Below are positions 11,248-22,918 of a stretch of DNA of 64,000 nt, one piece after another. The stretch spans positions 1 to 64,000 of the forward strand of contig MU405393.1 of the NCBI GenBank assembly GCA_022836615.1. Reading direction: 5' to 3'. This stretch comes from Annulohypoxylon bovei var. microspora (lineage: Eukaryota > Ascomycota > Sordariomycetes > Xylariales > Hypoxylaceae). Below the pieces are notes generated by a model. The model made no database searches. It was not told the DNA's origin and worked only from the letters and a program-made list of their open reading frames with translations. A program made the position numbers and the translations under genes. Numbering within the stretch: position 1 is the first letter of the stretch; the number at the start of each line of letters is the position of its first letter.

Positions 11248-13438
11248 TTAAGGGGCTGGGGCGTTCTGCTTTGCGGCGTGCTCCTTTCGGCCTTCTTCTT
11301 TGAGTTTTTCATCGTCGGGGCGACGTAATTCAACTTGCGGCATCATAAACCACGCGACAACGAACGCAAAAGCAGCCAGTGATGCCCCTACGAGGAATAT
11401 TACCCTAAAACCTCGACGGTACGCAGGAACTAGAATTGAACGAATTCGCTGGGCCTCGTCTGCAGGCAGAGTCGATAAATAGGACTGGGGGCTGCTAAGG
11501 AGATTCTTGAAATCGGCTTCGTTATTATCCAGCGACGAAAGGGAATTTGCTAGAATGTTATTCCTGGTTAGGTTAGTATGAATGGTTAGTTCCAAGATTT
11601 ACTATTTGTGATCAATTGCTTACAGTAGAGTCCCACAGATAGCAAGCCCAAACGTCCCACCTAGATTTCGTACGAAACTAGAAATGGCATTAGATCAATA
11701 CCGGATGTAAAACCAGGGCGCTTACTTTCGGAAAGACGTCACGACAGCCATATCTCGTCTCTCTACCCCAGCCTGGCAAGCTATCAAAGCCCTAGATGCT
11801 CATAGTCAACTCCGATGTCTCTATGACGTGGAAGGAAGCTCCTAAAGGGACTTACGGCTGAAGTGTATTCCCTACCCCCACACCGATAATGATCGAGTAT
11901 CCAATCTGCTTTCCAACTCCTGAATTTTCGTCAAGTGTTGACATCAAGCCAAGGCCGATAGCCCAACAGACCCAACCAAACAAGATACATTCGCGATATC
12001 TCCCAACCCAATGGACTACCAGGCCAGATAAGGTACTGCTAAGCGTCTGTACAAGCGTAATTGGCAGCAACATGGCACCAGCCTTAGTCGCCGAGTAGCC
12101 GTAGGCAAGCTGGTAAAACGTGGGTATGTAATAGACCTGAACTACAAAGTTCCAGCCGTTGACAGCCATAGTAAGACATGCACCATTAACAATCTTGGAC
12201 TTGAAGATATGTACTGTGTTTGTGGTCAGCCATACGCAGATATCAACGATAGTTGCAAGGGGGCTCACAAGGTACTAGGGGGTAACGAGGTCCTCGCCAC
12301 TGCCAAAAGACAAAGGCGATGCAAAGTACGAAGCCAAGAACTAGGGTCGTAATAACAGCAGCAGAGTTCCATGGGTATTCAGAGCCACCCCATGTGAGGC
12401 CCAACATGAGGACAGACACACCAGCTAGAGTAAGGACGATCCCGAGAAAATCGACGGCTTTCAATTTTCTACCGAGGTTTCAGTTAGGATGCAACATCAC
12501 TATGCGGAATAAAAATAGACTTACACCTTCCAATCCCCCTCGACCTTCTTCAAAGGCATGATAAATATAACGCAGCATGTGGTCAACAAGGTAAGGGGTA
12601 AATTTAGACGGAAGATCCACCGCCAAGAGTCCTCCGAGATGGAAGAAAGGGCCCCGCCGATCACGGGGCCGATCCCGTTAGCGATGGCAACAACCGCTCC
12701 CTAATTAAACAGTAAGCTACAAAGGTACCAAAGTCGGGGACGTGAAGTTGCAGAAAATATAATATACGTACTAAGATGCCTTGGTACTTTCCCCTCTCTC
12801 GCAGCGGCACCACATCGCTAACAATAGTTTGGGCTATGGTCATGAGCCCACCACCGCCGACACCGGTGAAGCAACGGAAGATGATTAACTGGGTGACTGT
12901 CTGAGAGAGAGATGACGCTAAGGAGCCGAGGAAGAATATAGCTAGACCAATAAGGAGGATCACTTTACGAGACCAGATATCCGAAAGCCTGCCATACAAA
13001 AGTTGACCGACGGTCGAAGTTCTGACAAAACGGTCAACTTTTTACTCTAATAAATAATCCATTATTAATGAGTAGGGGCCTACATGAAGTATCCACTAGC
13101 AATCCACGATGCTTGATTGCTCGACTTTAGTGAATCTGCAATGATGTTCAAACTCGCAGCCAGCGTAGTCTGGTCCATAAGAGCTATTAGGTCCACAGTA
13201 GAACAGGCGAGGAATATCTTGAACATGTTAGCTACGTAAATATGCACCGAATCGGTAAGCTCACAGTGATGATCGTCTTTTTGGGAACATAATTAGTCTG
13301 CTCATTGAAGACATGCTGGACTTCAGTCTCACTCCCCGAACCCCCTTTAGACTCTGCGATCACCGACACTTCGCCACCAACGGTGGCATTTGTAATTCCG
13401 TCGGGTCGGGGTTGATATCCCATTACACCCTTCTCCAT
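11248..13438 (-). CDS. MFS drug/toxin exporter, DHA2 (14-TMS) type
   Basis: Nine exons on the minus strand: 13438-13265, 13217-13084, 13021-12772, 12700-12525, 12468-12269, 12213-11856, 11791-11726, 11677-11624 and 11563-11248; 575 residues, every junction in frame, introns 47-71 bp. After a hydrophilic N-terminus of about 55 residues come IALMDQTTLAASLNII (TM1), the MFS motif GRLSDIWSRK between TM2 and TM3, and RCFTGVGGGG (TM4). Later exons supply further hydrophobic segments, and a loop plus last helix at VIFLVGASLAAFAFVVAWFM. This is the architecture of proton-driven efflux pumps that export toxins, antibiotics or fungicides from the plasma membrane. No biosynthetic cluster adjoins it, so the cargo cannot be guessed. 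The exon number is high for its neighbourhood. Confidence 0.9.
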
Positions 13439-14814
13439 GGTTGATTGCAGTTGTGCTATGTTTAGCTCATAAGACGGCGCAATTGGGTGTCTAGATTATC
13501 ATAAAAATGTATCGACATGAACGAGTGACGAGAAATCGCTAACATATAACTTGGCCAGAAGAGAGTACTTTTGGCGATGTGATATGCAGGTTGTCAGGGG
13601 CGTAGGATTGCTTAGTGAACAAGACCTTGATGGCGGCTGAAGTCCGAGAGTTGAAGAGACCCGCTGATTGGGATCGAACCAAGAGGTTCTCGTCGAGTAA
13701 CTACCTAATTAATGAACGATAATTATTCAAGCCAAATAGAAAAAGTAGAAAAAGTAGAAAAAGGAAATCCAGAAAATAAATTTATGGAAATATGGAAATA
13801 TGGAAATATTGCGAGACATGAGCGTCGAATTTAACATGGCAGCTATATCGGTAAGATGGAATATTGGTGGAGTCCCGGTCCCGGGCTGCCACGCTGCCAT
13901 TCGGAGCTAGAAAAGCGGTGGAAGTGAAGGACTGCGAATTGGTCTTAGAGGAATTACCGCGTGCAATTATGATGAGAAGTTTTAAGTTGATTTAGCCAAG
14001 CACGCCAACGCGGGACGTTAGGGATCAAAGCCTCAGTGATCCAACCTTCTGCATGTGAGATGAATCTTCGTGAGAGAGTTCATATTTAACCTATATGGGT
14101 ATAGCCGTATGGAGTCTTCTTCGATCCTACCTAAACCTACCTAAATGGTAAGGTTTACCACCAATGCACACGCACTACGGAGATGACAAGGGGATGTCCT
14201 CTCAGCCTCATTGGTTGAAAACAACCTCAAAGTGCCTCGTGCAGGGGTCTGCGTTAGACTGTAACCCATTAGTAACGGCAGCCCAGGAATGCGGATATCA
14301 AAGTAAGGTTCTTTCGAAGCGTTACTTGCTCGTGCTAACGAATATTGGACGAGAATCGTTCATACCTAACTTGCAGGTTGTGACCCCCTTGCCCTTAGCA
14401 ATCCTTTCCGTCGAACTCTTCCAAGATTCCATCATCCATCTTTGATCTTTGCGACATGTCGATCAGCCGAGGGGCCAATGAATCTGACCAAAGAGACCTT
14501 GTCGTTTACCGAGGAAAGGGAATAGTCTAGACTACCTATCATATATCCACGCCACTTATTCGGGAGGGATACCTGTGAAACAGGGTCTTGTTAGATAATT
14601 GGCCTAATATGTAGTTTATGACGCGGCTGGAGATGCGAACGTGACTAAGTAATATCGTGGTCACTATGTCGATAACCGGTAGGTCGTCCGGAGAGGGTAT
14701 GATTTGGCGCATATATTTATATCGGCGGCCACCTCCAGGCTCCTGTAGATATAGTGTCCATGCCTTTCTCGCGACGGAGGAAAATTGTAAGACTAGGAAA
14801 AATAACCTTCGACC
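13439..14814. other. Divergent intergenic region with short A-rich repeats
   Basis: About 1.4 kb between the transporter and the PLP-rhodanese gene. It holds small tandem repeats near 13739-13765 (AAAAGTAG units) and 13785-13810 (three ATGGAAAT units). A B-box-like GGTTCGATCCC lies on the minus strand near 13670 without a surrounding tRNA fold. A 93-codon ORF at 14164-14445 has no recognisable features. Confidence 0.5.
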
Positions 14815-16777
14815 ATGCCTAGTCAAAACTTCCTCAATGTTTACAAAGGCCCAAACTCAGTCCGGGACTACTTCGACCCGGACTCGACCCCCCCTTTACC
14901 TCTTGTGGAGGTCCCGGACAAGCTTAATCCATATCGGCGCGATGGGGTGAGGATATACGCTAAGATGATGACGATGCATCCAGCCAACAACGTGAAGTCA
15001 ATGCCGGGTATGTGTTGTTGATTGAAGATCCCATAAGCGTTGAAATGTTGACAGAATATGCTAGCATTGAATCTTCTGGAAAAGGGCGTGGTGCCGGGCA
15101 AGACCAACACTATTATCGAATATAGCTCGGGATCGACCGTAATATCCATGTCCCTCATATCACGAGTCTTCCACGACATCTCGGATGTTCGTGCATTCTT
15201 GAGCAATAAGACAAGTGTGGCCAAGTTGCGATTGATGCAATTTTTTGGCCTCGACATGTGAGAGCCTGCTATTCATCCGTTCCTCAGTGACGTTGCCGGC
15301 TAACATCACACTAGTACGCTCTTTGGCGGCCCGTCCCAGCCCGAACCAACCGACGAGCGCGGTGGAATCAGAGCCGCCCAAAGAATGGCAGAGAGCAACG
15401 AGTCCATTGTTAATCCTAACCAATACGAAAATGATGCCGTAAGCTAGAGACTACCGTTCTTCATAGCACACTAGAACTGACTTGATAATAGAACTGGAAA
15501 TCGCATGTTAGATGGACAGGCCCTCAAATCCTCATGCAATTACCAGAGATCAACTTGATCTGTGCTGGTATGGGTACATCAGGTAAGAACATATGACATT
15601 AGGAGAGACCTGTTTCGTTGACGACTTCGACTTCTAGGAACTATGACGGGTCTAGGCATGTTCTTCAAAGAAGCGAGGCCTTCAGTCTTCCGCCTGGGGT
15701 TCGTGTACCCTCAAATCGATTTCACTTGAAAGACGACTAACTGACAACGGGTAGAGTTTGTACCGCAGCGGGGGATAGAGTTCCAGGTCCTCGCTCGTTC
15801 GCCCTTCTGGCCCCCGTCGAATTCCCTTGGAAATCGGCGGTGGATCATATAGAGGAGGTTGGCTCACATGACTCCTTCTCGTTGTCATTAGACCTGTGTC
15901 GCGAGGGAATCGTATGTGGCCCATCTTCCGGATTCAACCTGCAGGGCCTCTTTCAGTTCATAGAGAGGCAAAAGGCCGCAGGAACACTTCGAGATCACGC
16001 AGGTGAAGACGGCGAGATCCACTGCGTATTCCTCTGTTGCGACCTACCGTACCAATATATCAACGAATATTTCGACAAGCTGAGCCCTGAACACTTCCCC
16101 TCTATTAAGAACGAGGTACGTATTAATGTGCTCCGGTTAGAAGACTAAGTCTCGATAGCAATGCTAACTAACTCGGAAATCAGGCGCTGACTAAGGTAGA
16201 CCTTTACCGATACGATGAGGCATGGGAGAAGAACGCGGAAACCGCTCTGCCTTTATTCTTAGACGTAAAGAGAGCAACATCTCAAGATGCGTCATTATCA
16301 GATCTGAAGCTGGAGATGATAGATGGAGAGAGTCTTAACAGTTATATCGCCGTTAAGGATGGGGCGACTATCATTGACCTCAGACAGCCAGTCGACTTCG
16401 ACACATTCAGCTTACCCGGCTCCGTGAACCTACCATTTGCGGATCAGTCGAAATCTAGCCCGTTCTCGGATCCAGCTGTACTCGAAGGACTGTGGCTAAA
16501 GTTAGAGGACTACTTCAAAACTCTGAGCGATGGCCTGATCCCCTTGGTGCAGCGCAAGCGGATTCTGTTCCTATGTTACGACGGCGACAGCTCTCGTGTA
16601 GCGACCAGCGTGCTCCGAGCCAAGGGTTATGAGGCCGATAGCTTGCGTGGTGGGTTCCGTGCATTGGGTGAACTCGACATAAGACAAACCAGAGGCGAGT
16701 GTATCGTCAGCAGCAGCCAAGGAGCCAAGCAAGCAATAGTGATAACGCATGAAGTTCAGCTCGCTACACCTTCATGA
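14815..16777 (+). CDS. PLP-dependent cysteine-synthase-like enzyme fused to rhodanese domain
   Basis: Seven exons: 14815-15007, 15065-15257, 15315-15438, 15492-15582, 15638-15704, 15755-16115 and 16184-16777; 540 residues. The fifth donor (GTACCC at 15705) is the least certain. Residues 1-~375 are a fold-type II PLP enzyme of the cysteine synthase/CBS group: Lys61 in NNVKSMPALN is placed as the Schiff-base lysine, EYSSGSTVISMS matches the substrate-binding SSGNTG loop in a degenerate form, and GMGTSGTMTGLG is the phosphate-binding loop. Residues ~388-540 are a rhodanese domain with DLRQPVDFDTFSLPGSVNLPF and the active loop LCYDGDSS (Cys474). A plausible role is making or using cysteine or a persulfide, then handing sulfur to or from Cys474. 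That coupling is inference. Confidence 0.88.
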
Positions 16778-17802
16778 CCGATAATTTGACGGGTGAGTTG
16801 GTGGTTGTGTTGCTCCGTGTTGTGTTGTACAGGTTGAAGATAGGTGGAATTCGCATACCTGGATTGTCAAATATTACGTAAGAATCATACTGAGTCGATT
16901 CCGCAGTTCCGGAGACCGAATCGAGCTAGTACTATTATTTCGAACATTTATTTATTCCACGTGGTGATTGGTGATTCTCAGACCGAATATGCATAAACAG
17001 AATGCAAGGGGCAGAAGGGGTAGTAGTAAAAAAGTCCGAGTATCCAAAACCTCGGGACGTGAATTGATTCTCTTTGTATCTACATACACACCAGAGCTAC
17101 ACTGCAAGGTAGTGAGTGCATCGCATCCACGCATCTAACCTGTTTGCTCCATGATGCGACGATACCCACCTACCGCCTATTTTCGAATATTCCGGTTTCT
17201 TGGCGACCCACTTTAAAAATACCCTAAACTCTTTATGGTGCGCTTTACTGATTATAGCTAGCGTAAAGGTGAGGCTCTACTGTTTTCAATATCAAATAAA
17301 ATTCGATAAGAAATGATAAGAAGATTAGTAAGAACTTAGTAAGAAATAGATAACTTATCTTTGAGTGGTTATTGGCTGTGGATTTTTAGCGCAGCTTGGC
17401 AAAATTAGAAAAATTTTACAATAAAAAGAGTGGAGACATTTCAATCAGGTGTTGTTGAATTTCCCCCAGATTCCATTAACCTAAGACGGTTAGGACCTTT
17501 TAATAATGGGTCGCCAAGAAACCGGAATATTCGAAAATAGGCGGTAGTGCACTAACTACTCAGACCATAGTGTCGCCCGGTTAGGTAGTTAGTAAAACTA
17601 ACGGAACTTACCGGCTTCCGTATATAAATCTAATTATGAATAAGTTTCCTAGAAGCCGGATGAGCTGGGAATATCTATACTTCCAAGGTCGCGTTGAACA
17701 ATTTCTGCAAGTCTTAACTTCCGCCGCCTCCCGCTGCATCGCACGTAGTACATTATACGCATTATACCCAAACGAGTAAAATCCGGGGATATTAAATTGG
17801 TC
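16778..17802. other. Intergenic region hosting a MITE
   Basis: About 1 kb between the PLP-rhodanese gene and the monooxygenase. Apart from the transposon at 17170-17547 nothing is recognised. The insertion lies about 255 bp before the monooxygenase start codon. Confidence 0.6.
17170..17547. mobile_element. MITE with 41-bp perfect terminal inverted repeats
   Basis: Positions 17170-17210 and 17507-17547 are exact reverse complements over 41 bases (starting CTACCGCCTATTTTCG). The interior is about 300 bp of A/T-rich DNA with no coding frame, so the element is non-autonomous. The TA near each outer end (17171-17172 and 17545-17546) could be the target duplication of a Tc1/mariner-type element with true ends at CCGCC. 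The perfect arms mean recent insertion or recent activity, and the element is not RIP-mutated. Confidence 0.85.
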
Positions 17803-19313
17803 ATGGCGTCATCGCAGAAGCCCTTTCGGGTTATTATCGTTGGTGGCGGTCTCGTGGCACTCACCGCCGCACACATATTTTCGAAGGCCAATATCGAATT
17901 CGTCATACTCGAACAGCACGAGAACCTACTTCCTGAGATCGGCTCTCTGCTTACCTTATGGCCGCCGACCTTTCGCGTCTTCGACCAGCTGGGACTGTTA
18001 GAAGCCGCCATGCCGGTCCTTGAAGACATTAAGCTTGGCGTTACTATGTCCGCCGATGATGGTTCTATCTTTTCGCAATTAGAACCTAATATCATCATAG
18101 AGAAGAAGTAGGTCGACCACCCCCGTATGAAACAGGTAGAGTGGTGTTGACGGCCCCCCGGAATAGCCATGGGCACGGAGTCCGCGTGACCCATAGGCCG
18201 CGCTTCATCGAGGTTCTATACAACACCCTGCCCGAGGATGTGAAAAGTCGGATTAAACTAAATAAGCGCGTTGTCAACGTGAACGTGCTTGATGATGAAG
18301 TGAGTGTTGAATGCGCCGACGGTTCCGTCATAAAGGGTTCGATCGTCATTGGCGCAGATGGCGTTCACAGCAGGACTCGCCAGTGCATGCAGGCGTTAGC
18401 CGAGGGCAAGCCACCACCTGACAAGGCGCAGGCGGCCAAAAGCCCTTACGTCAGTACCTACAGGATGTTATTTGGGAACATCCCCATCCCGCCTGGGATG
18501 GACAGTGGTTTTAATTATGAATGTTCGTCGGAGCGCGTATCGACCCAAATCGTCACCGGCAACACCCAGGCCTGGCTTGGAGTGTATGAAGCTCTCGACA
18601 AGCCTACTTCCGAGCGCATTCGGTACACCGACAAAGACAAGGAGGAAGTAGTTGAAAGATGGGGCCATCTATACGCGGCTCCCGGCTTGAAAATCCGCGA
18701 TCTCTACTCTACGCATGTCGGAGACGTGGGACTAATCAATCTCGAGGAAGGCCGAGTAGATAAATGGAGTTGGAAGCGCATCGTGCTCGTCAGCGATGCC
18801 GTACGAAAATTGGAGCCGCACGCTGGTCTCGGATATAACAGCGGTCTCGCTGACATGGTCGTCCTTGTGAACAAACTCCGGAACTTGCTTAAGACCGAAG
18901 CATCACCTACCACGAAGGATCTCGAGGCGGTATTTGCCGACTACCAGAAAGATCGGCTGGGAGACGAATCGATAGTTCATACTATGTCTATACGACGTGC
19001 TCGACAGACGGCGTGGCTCACGCCTTTCAACAAAATCATGTGCAAATATATCGGACCTTGGATTCGTTTCTCGTATGTCGGCTTGGTCTATATCTGGGCA
19101 CCCGTCGTTTCTCGAGTACCTGTCTTGGAATGGTTGGAGGAAACGTCGCTATCCAAGACAGTACAGGTTCCTTATACCCATTTCCCCCTCGTGGGCGAAT
19201 CCAAGCGTTCGTTATCGGAAAGCCACGGATATCATGGTCTGTCGATTTACGCCGGGGCTGCTGCGATAGCCGCCCTTGCCGCAGTGGGATTTCAATATTT
19301 AAGAAGAATCTAG
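17803..19313 (+). CDS. FAD-dependent monooxygenase with C-terminal membrane anchor (PaxM-like)
   Basis: Two exons, 17803-18107 and 18167-19313, give 483 residues; the first ATG is 17803 (the frame is open upstream but without ATG). The dinucleotide-binding motif at residues 13-20 reads VGGGLVAL, so the last Gly of GxGxxG is Ala. The second FAD motif GADGVHSRTRQ and the GD-type segment VSDAVRKLEPHAGLGYN are present, as is GHGVRVTHRPRFIEVLY across the splice site, as in fungal PaxM/salicylate-hydroxylase-like enzymes. A hydrophobic helix at the C-terminus (IYAGAAAIAALAAVGFQYL) followed by RRI suggests anchoring, probably in the ER. Substrate unknown; relatives epoxidise or hydroxylate terpenoid or aromatic metabolites. 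A run of 14 G lies just after the stop (19356-19369). Confidence 0.88.
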
Positions 19314-19749
19314 TAACATAGGAGCATGGATGCAAGTTTTTAGAAACTTAAGAGAGGGGGGGGGGGGGGTTGTCTCTTCATTTAGCGTGCATGTATTCAA
19401 ATATGTAGGTCGGCATGGATTGCATACCGGGGTTAACTGTTGAGGTTCACAACACGAACTTCCTTTTTTTAGGACTCTAACATCCAGTATCTTGACTACC
19501 TAGTTCTAGTACATTATAGAGTAAAAGGTTTTAGGGGGTTAACAGCAATATTTTGCAATTTAGAAATCTATCCAATTCCATTATATCCAACTAAAATCTC
19601 CGAACCACATCACAGTGTTGAAGGATGAAATCTCCTGAACTAGCATGTGCGACCGTAGCGGTCGAAATGCAAGGAAGTAGTACTCGAAGACACAATAAAC
19701 CTAGAACCCAGTTAGCAAAGCTTCAGTCAATATTTTGAGTGATAAATTC
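19314..19749. other. Convergent 3' flanks with 14-bp poly-G
   Basis: 0.43 kb between two converging genes. The only notable sequence is an uninterrupted G run at 19356-19369 in the presumed 3' UTR of the monooxygenase. Confidence 0.6.
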
Positions 19750-20883
19750 TTACGAGGTCCTATTATCACTCTCCCGATCGAATCCGCCGTTCCACGCCCA
19801 GATGTCCTCCATATCCTCTCGGTGTTTAGACATAGGCTTGCCGGACGCGATGCGCAGCTTCTCGAAGTACACCCACGCTGCGTAAAAGACCGTGCTCTTA
19901 GCACCCGTCCTGGGGCCTTTGCCACGCACAAAGTCGGAAAGCTGTTTTGACTGGATCCCCTTGATCTTGGGCTGTTGGAGTTGCGCGTATATATCACGGC
20001 AAAACTGAGCCTGAGTCACTTCGCCCGTCCTCAGGTGCGCGCTGATCTTTTTACGGACCTCGTCGCATGTATCCCACACGCTGACCGAATCTGTCTCCTC
20101 GCCAGGCAAGTGAATGGTAGAAATGTCGGGAAGTGACGTAGTCTTCGCTGTCTTCGCTGCCTTCGAAGTTGAACCGCCGGTGCTAGAATCAGTAGCGCCG
20201 GCCTCCTGGGTCTGTCTCTTCTTCACATCCGGCATCTTCAACTTCGCAACTTCACGCTGTCGGAACCACGCCCAAGCGTTGTAATATACAGAACTGCCAC
20301 TTCCTCCGTTCGGTCCCGTCTGCCTTAGAAAGGCGCTCAAGCTATTGACGGTCTTAGATCCCATAGCCTTGGAAAACTCCGTCTTCGTCATAATGCCGGC
20401 GTCGAGCATCTTGTTGATACGATTACGCACAGTTTGGCAGCTAGGCATCGGTTCATCTTCGAAGGTTTTCAAGCTTACGACCCCGCTGAGGTCCTGCTTG
20501 TAAGCCGCGATCTCTTCTTCTAACGAAGTCTCCGCCTTGCGTTTATTGCTAGACGACGCACCACCCGCGGCACTCTTTGCCTTCGACCGTTTAGAGTTCT
20601 CAGGTGCAACGGTCGGCTGCGGACCGAAAGATTGTGCCTCTTCAAACTGGCGTCGGGTAGCGGCCATGTACTCTTCAAAGGTTTGCTCCTCGGGTCCCTT
20701 GCTAACCGAAGGCTTTTTCCCGATCACCTTCGCAGGCGGTTGATTCGCACGGCTGCTGGCATCTCCGAGGGCGTTGCGCTTCTGCCATTATATTGTCAGT
20801 ATCGTGCAGTTCCAATCGCAGAGACCAATGGCTATGGGGTTTCTTACTGGGGCGCTATCAGCGTTTGATGGTTTGACTTTCAT
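19750..20883 (-). CDS. Protein with two tandem DUF7726-like helical domains
   Basis: Two exons, 20883-20848 (12 codons) and 20781-19750, joined across a 66-bp intron; 355 residues. A basic, low-complexity N-terminus (KRSKAKSAAGG, SNKRKAE) precedes two related domains. The first is CQTVRNRINKMLDAGIMTKTEF...SAFLRQTGPNGGSGSSVYYNAW, about residues 127-190. The second is CDEVRKKISAHLRTGEVTQAQF...SDFVRGKGPRTGAKSTVFYAAW, about residues 260-330. They share the pattern C-x2-VR-x-(K/N)I, a middle T-(K/Q)-x-(E/Q)F, and a G-rich turn before (Y/F)Y-x-AW. The folds look like small helix-turn-helix units and the basic start suggests a nuclear, DNA-associated protein. I recall this family as DUF7726; the function is unknown. 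Confidence 0.82.
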
Positions 20884-22086
20884 CTTCGATCGCGTCTGCT
20901 CTTGGGATACCTATTTGATGAATGTAGTTTTCTTAGTTGAAACGCGTAAGGACGCGTCCGGAGTCCAGACGTAGGAAAAGCCTTGAAAGCTAAAGCCCGT
21001 TAGGTCTCCGTGCGTTAAGATTAGTGTCATAAGCCACGGTCTCTAGCTTAGCGATTTGCTCTAGGGGATAACTCTAGGGAATAATTATAGGGAATAAATT
21101 CGGGAGAGAATGTATTTCATATCATTCCGATTAAAAGAACTTGTCTCGGATAGTTTTTTGGACTGTTTTATATTCTTATACTTCAGAATTTTTAACTTCG
21201 ATTTGGTTATAAGAGGGATATACCTAGTAATCTTAACTCGAGGATTATTTTTTATCGTGAAATAAGGCCAACTCCCTCTACAGCGCTGGCGACTGCGGCG
21301 CTAATGTCTATGACGCCCGTAGTTTCTAGGGACTAATAGGTACACTTCTAAAGCCCAATTGGCAGGTACTGAACGGTACTAAGTTCATCGGGCATTCAAA
21401 TTTCACGAAACGTCAAATTGGCACTGGCTAGTATACGAACTATCATTCCGTGGTCGAAGACGTATTATCCGCGACAGAAAACAATTTAACCTAAGACGAT
21501 TATCTTGCGGAATAATTATTACTAATGAAAGGAAGGCAAAGTCATGGGGAAAGTCAATGGCATTATAAGCGCCTCTATAAAAATGCAATAGCTCACTTGA
21601 AGGGAAATGAAGATTTTATGAGGATGGATTATGTTCCGGAACATGCATTGTGTGGTTTCTCTTGCCGTTGACTCTGATAATATCCCGTTCATGAACCCGA
21701 AGCCGTGAGGCCTATCAGATTAAGTAATGGGGATGGTTAAAATTGAGTTTAGGTATTCACAATTAAAGTGACAAAAGTAGAAATATTTATTATTAGTTGC
21801 CATAATACAATGTCTAGACTTGATATGCGGATGATGATCTTCCAGACCCTTTCGTATCCTGGGTCTTAGATTCAAGTGCGGAAGAATTGCCGAACACAAC
21901 CCCACACAAAATTCATATGGCTATTCTCTTCGAGTACGACAGTATCATATCCTTAGCCAATTCCGACATCATTTGCTGATTCATATTTAGGGGGCCTTAC
22001 CCCGACTCACCTCAAGGTAAGAAATGTAGTTGTCTCGAGTTCCTTGTCTTTCTATTCGGTATCAATTCATCGAAACGAGTTCGAAG
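20884..22086. other. Divergent intergenic region
   Basis: 1.2 kb of A/T-leaning DNA between two divergent genes. A short CTAGGGAATAA-type repetition occurs around 21060-21100. No gene is supported. Confidence 0.55.
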
Positions 22087-22918
22087 ATGCTTAGACTTAC
22101 CCTCTCTGCCCTAGGGCTTTTGGCCGTTCAAGTTGCAGCGCAATGCACTCGTGAAGACCTCATTGCTGCTACTGACAGCCTCCTAGAAGCACAGACTGCG
22201 GGGACACCCGATACTGTAGCACCCCTAGCTGACACCGTCGCTTACCTGGAAGCGTTCAAGACAGCTGATATCACGACCGGCATCCTGTCCAAGCCCCTGG
22301 TGATTGACTTCAACCGCAGTCTTCACGATACCACTCAATGCGCGACATACACCGAGATCATCGTCACCGACCAAACTCATCCTTACGTAATAGGCACACA
22401 GATGCGCTTCGCTGAAGGCAAGATCGCGAACATCAGCAGTCTTGTCACCGATCAGGGCGACTGGCTCTTCAACGCTACCGGCACTTTCTATTGGGCGTCT
22501 CGAGAAAACTGGGACCCGATTCCAGAAGACCAGCGTGACACTCGAGAAGTGATTCAAGCCGCAGCCGATGCCTACGCCGATCTCTTTAACGATAAATCCG
22601 TGCAAGTCCCATGGGGTCATCCTTGCGCTCGTCTCGAAGGTGGCGCTTACACCGGAACCGGCTCAGAAAGCGACAGTTGTAATGTCGGCGTTCCTAGCGG
22701 TAAGTCAAAATTGTCGGGAATATGAACACACCCTTTGACAAATTACTGACTTTCTATTCGCAGGTGTCAATCTGGCTAACCGTCGCTATGTTATTGATGA
22801 GACACTTGGTGCCGTCGATGTCTTCATTGACTTTGCGACTGTCCCCGATAGTCATGAGTTCCGAGTGGAGAAGGGCATGCTCCGCTTCGTCCATACTCTG
22901 ACCGTGATGGGCGGTTAG
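22087..22918 (+). CDS. Small secreted protein, DUF8021-like
   Basis: Two exons, 22087-22699 and 22764-22918, with a GTAAGT donor and 64-bp intron; 255 residues. A clear signal peptide (MLRLTLSALGLLAVQVAAQ) is followed directly by the mature start CTRE. The mature protein has few cysteines (CTRE, QCATYTE, HPCARLE, DSCNVG), enough for two disulfides, and family-type blocks TEIIVTDQTHPYVIGTQMRF and SLVTDQGDWLFNA. It resembles the secreted fungal DUF8021 group, which has no established activity; the fold may be NTF2-like, with a second lobe provided by exon 2. Candidate apoplastic or cell-wall protein. Confidence 0.82.

Noticed and set aside
13660..13700. B-box-like GGTTCGATCCC on the minus strand, possible tRNA
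   Set aside because: The T-stem pairs four of five, but no matching 5' acceptor strand or anticodon arm is found upstream.
14164..14445. 93-codon plus-strand ORF before the PLP-rhodanese gene
   Set aside because: No domain, signal or conservation cue; lies in the probable promoter region.
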